In this document: in pieces, positions 1 through 4,654 of the stretch
Layout: every line of letters starts with the position of its first letter
How positions within the stretch are numbered: position 1 is the first letter of the stretch
Assembly: GCA_038200435.1 (NCBI GenBank)
Contig: JBBPXY010000018.1
Location: 1-7,516, forward strand
Reading direction: 5' to 3'
DNA: 7,516 nt
DNA from: JBBPXY01 sp038200435
GTDB lineage: Bacteria; Actinomycetota; Thermoleophilia; Solirubrobacterales; Solirubrobacteraceae
Notes under the pieces: model-generated
What the model was told of the DNA's origin: nothing
The model's database searches: none
What the model saw: the letters and a program-made list of their open reading frames with translations, nothing else
Program-made: the position numbers and the translations under genes

Positions 1-351
1 AGGGTCGCCGTGTCCTACTCCGGGGTGATGGACTTGAGCTACCGCAGCCGGTCTTCGGCGACGCCTGCTTACTACCTCGGATGCAGCCCGCAGCAGTGCC
101 CCAGCCGCTACGCGTACGCCTCGCCGATGCACCACGTCGACCGCAGCGATCCACCGCTGCTCGTCGTGAACAGCCGCAACGAGCAGATGACCCTCACCGA
201 GGCAACTCGCATGACCGCTCGGATGCGGCGCCGCCACCAGCGACATGAGCTGATCGTCCTGCCCGGCAGCCGGCACGCGCTCGAATACGAAGCCGACGTG
301 CGGTCTCGCACGTTCGCCTTTCTACGAAGGGCGCTCAGGCCAGACAAGTAG
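1..351 (+). CDS. alpha/beta-hydrolase, C-terminal fragment (5' end outside window)
   Basis: The reading frame is open from the first base and ends at TAG 349-351, so only about 116 C-terminal residues are present; the GTG at position 10 is an internal valine, not a start. The order of elements fits the last third of an esterase/dienelactone-hydrolase-type alpha/beta-hydrolase. VSYSGVMDL resembles the strand and loop after the nucleophile elbow. SDPPLLVVNS is the strand leading to the acid residue. LIVLPGSRHALEY carries the likely catalytic His (codon 274-276), followed by the terminal helix FAFLRRAL. Where many relatives have Asp after this strand (G-T-x-D-E), this protein reads N-S-R-N-E, with Asn at 178-180, so the acid may be displaced or activity altered. 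The nucleophile Ser lies upstream and cannot be checked. Codon use is slightly less G/C-biased than in the metabolic genes. Substrate unknown; the superfamily is fairly secure, the subfamily is not. Confidence 0.7.
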   Translation, partial: RVAVSYSGVMDLSYRSRSSATPAYYLGCSPQQCPSRYAYASPMHHVDRSDPPLLVVNSRNEQMTLTEATRMTARMRRRHQRHELIVLPGSRHALEYEADVRSRTFAFLRRALRPDK

Positions 352-410
352 GTCTGATCCCTGGCCGCACGCGCAGGCGTACCATCCCTAGGAGCAGCCG
401 ACCAACGCCC

Positions 411-417
411 GAGGGAG
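411..417 (+). promoter_or_regulatory. ribosome binding site for the 74-aa gene
   Basis: GAGGGAG lies 7 nt before the ATG at 425 and decides that start. A TACCAT sequence at 380-385 could be a -10 element, but no convincing -35 lies upstream of it. Confidence 0.6.
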
Positions 418-424
418 CCTTCGC

Positions 425-649
425 ATGTCGCGACTCATCCGCATGGACCGCACCGGTCACACCACGCTTGCCGAGTGGACCGCCGAAGACCCGACTTCGG
501 TCGAGGCGGCCGTCGTGGCGTTTCGGCGCGAGCTCGACCAGGGCTACTTCGCCATGGTCACCCGCGGCGAGGGACACGCCGAGCAGGTCAAGACCCTGCC
601 CGTCGACGAGCCCCTCGTGATCATGCGCCTGCCCATCGCCGGGGGGTAG
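425..649 (+). CDS. 74-aa conserved-looking small protein ending in Gly-Gly; possible beta-grasp fold
   Basis: The ATG at 425 has a good ribosome binding site and the frame ends at TAG 647-649. I do not recognise a named family. Visible layout: residues 1-18 look like a beta hairpin (LIRMD, a turn at RTGHT, then TLAEW). Residues 21-40 form an amphipathic helix (TSVEAAVVAFRRELDQ). Residues 41-46 (YFAMVT) are a strand. Residues 60-70 are a final strand (LVIMRLP) leading into the C-terminal IAGG. Hairpin, helix, strand and a last strand with exposed terminal GG is the order seen in MoaD, ThiS and ubiquitin-like beta-grasp proteins, and MoaD proteins typically end in a similar P-x-x-GG. That link is inference from pattern only. 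No E1-like, sulfurtransferase or JAB protease gene is visible nearby. The next gene begins about 5 nt after the stop and is probably co-transcribed and translationally coupled. Confidence 0.75.
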   Translation: MSRLIRMDRTGHTTLAEWTAEDPTSVEAAVVAFRRELDQGYFAMVTRGEGHAEQVKTLPVDEPLVIMRLPIAGG

Positions 650-654
650 CCGCC

Positions 655-1293
655 ATCAGCGAGGTCCTTCCCGAGGTCGCGGGCGTCTACTGGCGACCGC
701 GCGCGAGCGAGCGCACGGTGCACCGCGCCGGCGTGGTGTGGACCCTCACCACGGTCGCCCATGTCGTGCCCTTCATCGCGGTCGCCGTCGTGCTCATGCT
801 GCTCCAGCCGCTTGCGTTCCCGGTCGCGGCGATCGCCCTTGTGCACGCGTGGATCATCCCCGAGCTCTACGCCGCGCGAGGAGCGGGCGTGGTACGCCCC
901 AAGAGTCGTGCGGCGGCGGGTCCCGAGCGCGTGGCGCTCGGTTTGCTGGGCGACCTGGTCGGCCACGAGGCGCGCGAGCTGCACGCGCAGACCGGATTGG
1001 CGATCGAGCGCGGACGGCTCGGCACGTGGCTGGTAGCCGAGGCCGGTGCCCTGCTCGTACGCCCGCGCCGCTCGCGGCGGCGGCCTGGGCTCGTCCACTG
1101 CTATTGCGTGCGCGTGCCCGCCCCGGAGCTTCCCTCGGCCGACCGCGTCGCCCATCTGCTGCTCGCGCTGCGCGCCGACGAGCAAGGCTTTGCCACCGTG
1201 GCGAACCTTGCGTTCGCCGGCGCCCCGTGGCGGCTGCGGCGCCGCCTACCGGCCGCGATGGCGCCCGCGCTTGACCGCGCCGCTGCCGTCTGA
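655..1293 (+). CDS. membrane-anchored protein of unknown function (start codon uncertain)
   Basis: The frame ends at TGA 1291-1293. Coding character (strong G/C third positions, plausible protein LPEVAGVYW) begins by about 658, but no ATG, GTG or TTG occurs in this frame between 475 and 718. The best-placed initiator is ATC at 655, giving 212 residues; six G at 641-646, the Gly-Gly codons of the preceding gene, would serve as its Shine-Dalgarno 8 nt upstream. GTG 718 is the first ordinary alternative and would remove 21 residues. Counting from 655, residues 27-50 and 52-74 form two hydrophobic stretches, a likely membrane hairpin separated by QP. The rest is soluble: GLLGDLVGHEARELHAQTGL (97-114) and an Arg-rich loop (138-143). 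A helical segment at 163-185 (ADRVAHLLLALRADEQGFAT) precedes a basic C-terminus. No catalytic motif recognised. The close coupling suggests it works with the 74-aa protein. Confidence 0.7.
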   Translation: MSEVLPEVAGVYWRPRASERTVHRAGVVWTLTTVAHVVPFIAVAVVLMLLQPLAFPVAAIALVHAWIIPELYAARGAGVVRPKSRAAAGPERVALGLLGDLVGHEARELHAQTGLAIERGRLGTWLVAEAGALLVRPRRSRRRPGLVHCYCVRVPAPELPSADRVAHLLLALRADEQGFATVANLAFAGAPWRLRRRLPAAMAPALDRAAAV

Positions 1294-1315
1294 GGGCTTT
1301 CACGGCCTTCGACCG

Positions 1316-1349
1316 GCGGTCCAACCCGGAGGCGCGAACCTTGGACCGC
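1316..1349 (+). terminator. hairpin after the 655-1293 gene, possible terminator
   Basis: GCGGTCCAA (1316-1324) and TTGGACCGC (1341-1349) are perfect 9-bp complementary arms around a 16-nt loop. The hairpin starts 22 nt after the stop codon. No T-tract follows, so it would be an atypical terminator, a common situation in high-GC genomes. The arms could equally be an operator half-site pair. Confidence 0.4.
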
Positions 1350-1574
1350 TGTCCATGGGCGGCGGAGTGCGTCCAGACGATGATGCTCACATGACATCGA
1401 CACCCGCACTCTCCCGCCTGTTCATCGTCACCGAGCCCCGCGAGATGGCTTCTGACTCGCTTCCCGCGGCAGCGGAGCGCCCAGTGCGCCGCTACCGCCT
1501 CGCCCGGTTGCGCATCAATCATCCACCCTCTGCCGACGCGCCGGCGCACGCGCACCTGAGGCGCACCTACGACT

Positions 1575-1662
1575 AGCCCAGGGCTGTTCCGTAGGACGGG
1601 TCATAGGAAGGAGGACCGTCCCCGCGCGGGGAACTCGGATCGCAGCGTTCATTCCCGCGGGA
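1575..1662. repeat. cluster of short inverted repeats (candidate structured RNA or leader)
   Basis: Five perfect inverted repeats lie within 88 nt: AGCCC-A-GGGCT (1575-1585), CCGT-AGG-ACGG (1589-1599), GGACGG-16 nt-CCGTCC (1594-1621), CCCCGCGCGGGG (1620-1631) and TCCCGCGGGA (1653-1662). The second and third share bases and are mutually exclusive, and the third would place GGAAGGAGG in its loop. Some of this is expected by chance at this GC content, but the density and the alternative pairing are notable. No known riboswitch consensus was recognised. Confidence 0.35.
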
Positions 1663-1673
1663 GTGCAGCCTTT

Positions 1674-1691
1674 TACCCCCTATGGGGGGTA
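1674..1691. promoter_or_regulatory. CsoR-family-like operator palindrome
   Basis: The sequence TACCCCC-TATG-GGGGGTA is a perfect inverted repeat with 7-bp arms. CsoR-type regulators (copper, persulfide or formaldehyde sensing; the CsoR/CstR/RcnR/FrmR family) bind operators built from a C-tract and G-tract flanked by TA, so the match in design is good. It sits 82 nt upstream of the zinc-ribbon gene start, a plausible promoter position. No CsoR gene or copper-handling gene is in the window, so the regulator and target are inferred. Confidence 0.35.
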
Positions 1692-1773
1692 CAGGGCTTC
1701 ACAGACGTCGGACTCGCGCTTCCTTCCTGGACCCAGTCAAAGGCGAGCCGGACGCGGATACCCTGTCCGGGCC

Positions 1774-2076
1774 GTGTCGTATCTCATCATCGCGAGCTGC
1801 TTCGGCCTGGCGGGGGGCATCGTCGGCCGGATCAAGGGCTCGTCGTTCTTCCTCTGGTTCGCGATCTCGTTCTGCCTGCCGTTCATCGGACTCGTGACCG
1901 CTCTGCTCTACCGCTGGGACAAGGACGAGCTGCGGCGCCAGTGCCCGCGCTGCAACAAGGTCGTGAAGCTCCACGACGCGCTCTGCACGCGCTGCGGGGC
2001 GGAGCTCGAGTTCCCCGACGTGGCGATCGCGCCCGAATCGGCGGCGGCCGGCCAGCCGCGTCCCGCTCCAGGCTGA
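1774..2076 (+). CDS. small two-helix membrane protein with C-terminal zinc ribbon
   Basis: From GTG 1774 to TGA 2074-2076 this gives 100 residues. Residues 3-20 (LIIASCFGLAGGIVGRI) and 25-46 (FFLWFAISFCLPFIGLVTALLY) are hydrophobic and likely cross the membrane. After a charged linker (RWDKDELRRQ), Cys57, Cys60, Cys71 and Cys74 form C-x2-C-x10-C-x2-C, a zinc-ribbon knuckle pair expected to bind one zinc in the cytoplasm. A Pro/Ala tail ends the protein. I chose GTG 1774 because the preceding in-frame sequence back to GTG 1663 is compositionally unlike the rest and crosses the palindrome at 1674-1691. No strong Shine-Dalgarno precedes 1774, so the start is moderately uncertain. Function unknown. 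It lies 75 nt before ilvB, but ilvB appears to have its own promoter, so linkage to amino acid synthesis is not implied. Confidence 0.75.
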   Translation: MSYLIIASCFGLAGGIVGRIKGSSFFLWFAISFCLPFIGLVTALLYRWDKDELRRQCPRCNKVVKLHDALCTRCGAELEFPDVAIAPESAAAGQPRPAPG

Positions 2077-2085
2077 GACAGGCAC

Positions 2086-2112
2086 TTTCGAGCTAAAACC
2101 CACTGGTAGACT
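2086..2112 (+). promoter_or_regulatory. probable ilvBN promoter
   Basis: TAGACT at 2107-2112 matches the actinobacterial TANNNT -10 pattern. TTTCGA at 2086-2091 is a weak -35 at 15 nt spacing. A start near 2119 would leave a 5' leader of roughly 33 nt, too short for a leader-peptide attenuator or T-box, so no BCAA attenuation is visible here. Confidence 0.45.
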
Positions 2113-2136
2113 GGGATTTAGACGTCCCACGCCAGC

Positions 2137-2143
2137 GAAGGAG
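2137..2143 (+). promoter_or_regulatory. ribosome binding site for ilvB
   Basis: GAAGGAG ends 8 nt before the ATG at 2152 and fixes this start. Confidence 0.75.
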
Positions 2144-2151
2144 CCGGGAAG

Positions 2152-3828
2152 ATGCGCGCAGTCGATGCCCTCATGGAGTGCCTCAAGGCCGAGGGCGTCG
2201 ACGTGGTATTCGGCTACCCGGGCGGCGCGAACCTCCCCACCTACGACGCGTTCTACGACGCCGGCATCCGCCACGTCCTCGTCCGCCACGAGGCGGGGGG
2301 AGGCCACGCCGCCGAGGGCTACGCAAAGGCCACCGGCAAGGTCGGCGTCGCCTTCGGCACGAGCGGGCCGGGTGCGACCAACCTCGTCACGCCGATCTGC
2401 GACGCGATGATGGATTCGGTCCCGGTTGTCTTCGTCACGGGCCAGGTGCGCACCGACCTGCTCGGCACCGACGGCTTCCAGGAGGCCGACACGATCGGCA
2501 TCACGATGCCGATCGTCAAGCACTCCTTCATGATCCAGCATCCGCTGGAGCTGCCGCGCACGATCCACGAGGCGTTTCATGTCGCACGGACGGGCCGGCC
2601 GGGGCCGGTCATCGTCGACATCCCGCAGGACCTTTCGCGCGCCGACATCCCGTATGAGCCGGTGCTCGACGTCCGGCTCCCCGGCTATCAGCCCAAGGTC
2701 GAGGGCAACCAGAAGCAGATCCGCCAGGCGGCGAAGGCCTTGGCGGCGGCGCGGCGCCCGGTGATCTACGCGGGCGGCGGGGTGGTCAACGCCAACGCCG
2801 GCCCCGAACTGACCGAGCTGTGCCTCTCCGATCGCCTGCCGGTCACGTGCACGCTGATGGGTCTTGGCGCCTTCCCGGCGCCGCACGAGCAGTGGCTCGG
2901 CATGCTTGGCATGCACGGCACCCGTTCCGCGAACTACGCGATGGACGAGGCCGACCTGATCGTCGCGATCGGCGCGCGCTTCGACGACCGCATCACCGGC
3001 AAGCTCTCGGAGTTCGCACCGCGGGCGAAGTTCGTGCACATCGACGTCGATCCGGCGGAGATCTCCAAGAACGTGCCGGCTCACATCCCGATCGTCGGGG
3101 ATGCGAAGAACATCCTGCCGCGGCTCACCGCCGAATACCGGGCGCAGGAGCCGGATCCCAAGCGCCTCGAGGACTGGTGGTCACGCATCGAGGGGTGGCG
3201 CCGCCAGTACCCGCTCGGCTATGAGGATTCGGTCGACTCCGAGATCAAGCCGCAGTACCTGATCGAGGCGCTCTACGAGGCGACGGGCGGCGAGGCCGTC
3301 ATCACCACCGACGTGGGCCAGCACCAGATGTGGGCCGCGCAGTACTACCACTTCCCCTCGGCGCGCAAGTGGATCAACTCGGGGGGCCTCGGGACGATGG
3401 GCTTCGGACTCCCCGCGGCCATGGGCGCCGCGGTCGGCTGCCCGGACGAGACGGTCGTCTGCGTCAGCGGTGACGGCTCGATCCAGATGAACACCCAGGA
3501 GCTCGCCACCTGCGCCGAGAACAACATCCCGGTGAAGGTGTTCATCATGAACAACGGCTACCTCGGGATGGTCCGCCAGTGGCAGGAGCTGTTCTGGGAC
3601 GGTCGCTACTCGCACGTCGACATGGGGCAGTTCCCGGACTTCGTGAAGCTGGCCGAGGCCTACGGCGCCACCGGCATGCGCTTCACCGAGAAGGGCACGC
3701 TGGTGGAGGACATCAAGCGGGCGATCGAGACCCCCGGACCGGTCGTGGTCGACGTGCGCGTCACGCGCGAGGAGAACACGTATCCGATGATCCCGGCGGG
3801 CCAAGCGGCCCGGGATATGGTCGGCTGA
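2152..3828 (+). CDS. ilvB: acetolactate synthase (acetohydroxyacid synthase) large catalytic subunit
   Basis: ThDP-, Mg- and FAD-dependent enzyme that joins two pyruvates to 2-acetolactate, or pyruvate and 2-oxobutyrate to 2-aceto-2-hydroxybutyrate, the first committed step to Val, Leu and Ile; cytoplasmic. The 558 residues are full family length. Residues 1-165 form the N-terminal ThDP domain: GYPGG 21-25, catalytic Glu47 in RHE, SGPGATN 71-77, and Gln110 in DGFQEAD. Residues 190-325 form the central domain, with GARFDDR at 274-280. Residues 370-535 form the C-terminal cofactor domain, with GDGS at 440-443 through NN at 467-468 binding Mg-diphosphate. RQWQELFW (475-482) is the typical active-site/herbicide-site segment. 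Numbering coincides with E. coli AHAS II at Glu47, Gln110 and Arg276. Two usually conserved residues differ: Ala48 where AHAS II has Gln, and Gln159 where it has Lys. The stop overlaps the ilvN start by one base (TGATG), implying translational coupling. Confidence 0.96.
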   Translation: MRAVDALMECLKAEGVDVVFGYPGGANLPTYDAFYDAGIRHVLVRHEAGGGHAAEGYAKATGKVGVAFGTSGPGATNLVTPICDAMMDSVPVVFVTGQVRTDLLGTDGFQEADTIGITMPIVKHSFMIQHPLELPRTIHEAFHVARTGRPGPVIVDIPQDLSRADIPYEPVLDVRLPGYQPKVEGNQKQIRQAAKALAAARRPVIYAGGGVVNANAGPELTELCLSDRLPVTCTLMGLGAFPAPHEQWLGMLGMHGTRSANYAMDEADLIVAIGARFDDRITGKLSEFAPRAKFVHIDVDPAEISKNVPAHIPIVGDAKNILPRLTAEYRAQEPDPKRLEDWWSRIEGWRRQYPLGYEDSVDSEIKPQYLIEALYEATGGEAVITTDVGQHQMWAAQYYHFPSARKWINSGGLGTMGFGLPAAMGAAVGCPDETVVCVSGDGSIQMNTQELATCAENNIPVKVFIMNNGYLGMVRQWQELFWDGRYSHVDMGQFPDFVKLAEAYGATGMRFTEKGTLVEDIKRAIETPGPVVVDVRVTREENTYPMIPAGQAARDMVG

Positions 3829-4385
3829 TGGGCGAGCCCGGCACCAAAGAGCTCCTTTCTCTGGAAGACCTCGAGGCGGCTGGTGGCATCCATTCGGGCC
3901 GCAGGCACATCCTCTCCATCTTGGTGGAGAACAAGCCGGGTGTGCTGACGCGCATCTCCGGGCTGTTCACCCGCCGCGGGTTCAACATCGACACGCTCGC
4001 AGTCGGCCCCACCGACGACGAGTCGGTCTCGAGGATCACCCTCACCGTCGATGGTGCCCTGCCCCCGATCGACCAGGTCACCAAGCAGCTGCACAAGCTC
4101 ATCAACGTGCTGAAGATCCGCGACCTCGAGCCGGGGGAGACGGTGGCGCGGGAGCTCGCGCTCTTCAAGATCGCCGTCGACGGAGCCGCGCGCGCTGAAG
4201 TGATGCAGATCTGCGAGATCTTCCGCGGGAAGGTGGTCGATGTGACCAAGCGCGCGGTCGTCGTCGAGGTGACCGGCACCTTCGAGAAGGTCGAGGCGTT
4301 CGAGCGGATGGTCAGGCCCTTCGGCCTGGTCGAGATGGCCCGCACCGGCGAGATCGCCATCTCCCGGGGGCGGGCCGAAACCTAG
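3828..4385 (+). CDS. ilvN: acetolactate synthase small regulatory subunit
   Basis: The regulatory partner of IlvB. Family members activate the large subunit and confer feedback inhibition, usually by valine, through ACT-domain dimers. The 185 residues begin at the ATG at 3828, which overlaps the ilvB TGA. Residues 1-25 are a charged, probably flexible N-terminal extension beyond the usual start of the family. Residues 26-101 are the ACT domain: HILSILVENKPGVLTRISGLF, then RRGFNIDTLAVG, where Asn53 aligns with the asparagine of the valine site in E. coli IlvH. Residues 107-180 are the C-terminal ACT-like domain (VARELALFKIAVD to MARTGEIAISRG). Both effector-loop glycines and Asn53 are present, so ligand control looks intact. 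ilvC, often next in this operon, does not follow; a convergent mini-gene does. Confidence 0.95.
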   Translation: MGEPGTKELLSLEDLEAAGGIHSGRRHILSILVENKPGVLTRISGLFTRRGFNIDTLAVGPTDDESVSRITLTVDGALPPIDQVTKQLHKLINVLKIRDLEPGETVARELALFKIAVDGAARAEVMQICEIFRGKVVDVTKRAVVVEVTGTFEKVEAFERMVRPFGLVEMARTGEIAISRGRAET

Positions 4386-4389
4386 GCGC

Positions 4390-4429
4390 AGGGCCGGCCC
4401 TCAGCCGCGGCGGCCGCGCCGAAAGCGCG
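4390..4429. terminator. palindromes between ilvN and the convergent mini-gene
   Basis: AGGGCCGGCCCT (4390-4401) is a perfect 12-nt palindrome just after the ilvN stop. CGCGC-CGAAA-GCGCG (4415-4429) is a second hairpin with 5-bp arms. Lying between two converging stops, they could act as a T-tract-free bidirectional terminator. The second hairpin is inside the mini-gene's Arg-rich end. Confidence 0.35.
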
Positions 4430-4547
4430 CCGTGACCAACAGCGTGAGGATCACGCCGAGGATGAAGCCCCCTCCGATCAGGGCGGCAAGCAGGCCGAGG
4501 CCCTTGGCGACGATCCCGGCGAGCGTAATGAGACCAGTGAGTGTCAT
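4401..4547 (-). CDS. 48-aa hydrophobic mini-protein, possible membrane peptide
   Basis: On the minus strand, ATG at 4547 runs to TGA at 4401-4403 and encodes 48 residues. The product starts MTLTGLITLAGIVAKGLGLL, continues with a second hydrophobic stretch (AALIGGGFILGVILTLLVTA, residues 21-40) and ends in a strongly basic RFRRGRRG. This is the pattern of a small membrane peptide with one long or two short helices and a cytoplasmic positive tail. It fills the gap between ilvN and the menF promoter. No clear Shine-Dalgarno is visible; TACTGT (4554-4559, minus strand) sits 6 nt before the ATG and could be a -10 for a leaderless message, but there is no good -35. I do not recognise the family. 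The strongest argument for a real gene is the coherent hydrophobic-then-basic composition; the length leaves room for chance. Confidence 0.5.
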   Translation of the reverse strand: MTLTGLITLAGIVAKGLGLLAALIGGGFILGVILTLLVTARFRRGRRG

Positions 4548-4593
4548 GGGCGCACAGTACCCGACGCCGAGCACATCCGCCTTGTAACCGATT

Positions 4594-4608
4594 ACCTCTG
4601 GGAGAGGT
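4594..4608. promoter_or_regulatory. inverted repeat upstream of the menF -35, possible operator
   Basis: ACCTCT-GGG-AGAGGT is a perfect inverted repeat with 6-bp arms, 10 nt before the proposed menF -35 in the 107-nt divergent region shared with the minus-strand mini-gene. It suits an activator or repressor site, but no regulator is known from the sequence. Confidence 0.3.
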
Positions 4609-4618
4609 CTCGAGTGAG

Positions 4619-4647
4619 TTGGTCGCCGGAGACGGCGCGCCTAGAAT
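4619..4647 (+). promoter_or_regulatory. menF promoter giving a leaderless transcript
   Basis: TTGGTC (4619-4624), a 17-nt spacer and TAGAAT (4642-4647) form a good sigma-70/SigA-type promoter. The menF ATG begins 8 nt after the last base of the -10, where transcription normally starts, so the mRNA would begin at or within a base of the initiation codon. No Shine-Dalgarno of normal strength and spacing precedes the ATG, which agrees. Confidence 0.6.
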
Positions 4648-4654
4648 CCAGGGC

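Larger units (their letters stand above)
1294..1773. other. 480-nt gap without a convincing gene, rich in inverted repeats
   Basis: Between the membrane-protein stop and the zinc-ribbon gene I find no ORF with good support. An ATG frame at 1391-1576 (61 codons) has no Shine-Dalgarno and a low-complexity Pro/Ala/Arg-rich product. The gap holds a 9-bp-arm hairpin (1316-1349), a dense series of GC palindromes (1575-1662), an orphan GGAAGGAGG at 1606-1614 with no ATG/GTG/TTG at normal spacing, and a C-tract/G-tract palindrome at 1674-1691. It looks like regulatory or structured-RNA sequence, or a decayed gene. Confidence 0.5.

Noticed and set aside
475..654. Extension of the membrane-protein gene upstream to ATG 475
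   Set aside because: It would overlap almost the whole 74-aa gene in another frame, and the extra residues are an Arg-rich shadow of that gene's codons.
1391..1576. 61-codon ATG frame in the gap
   Set aside because: No Shine-Dalgarno, low-complexity Pro/Ala/Arg composition and no recognisable motif; may be chance in high-GC DNA.
1600..1635. T-box-like element (GGAGGACCG followed by a GC palindrome)
   Set aside because: It lacks the T-box UGGN core that pairs with the tRNA acceptor end and has no specifier stem; it is also separated from ilvB by another gene.
1663..1773. Longer start (GTG 1663) for the zinc-ribbon protein
   Set aside because: The extra 37 residues are compositionally unlike the rest and run through the CsoR-like palindrome; GTG 1774 gives a natural membrane-protein start.
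1699..3084. 461-codon open frame on the minus strand opposite ilvB
   Set aside because: An antisense shadow of ilvB produced by its GC-rich codons; the product is Arg/Asp/Val-rich with no motif.
4541..4654. Longer menF start at ATG 4541
   Set aside because: The added residues are non-conserved in character and would place the clear TTGGTC/TAGAAT promoter inside the gene.
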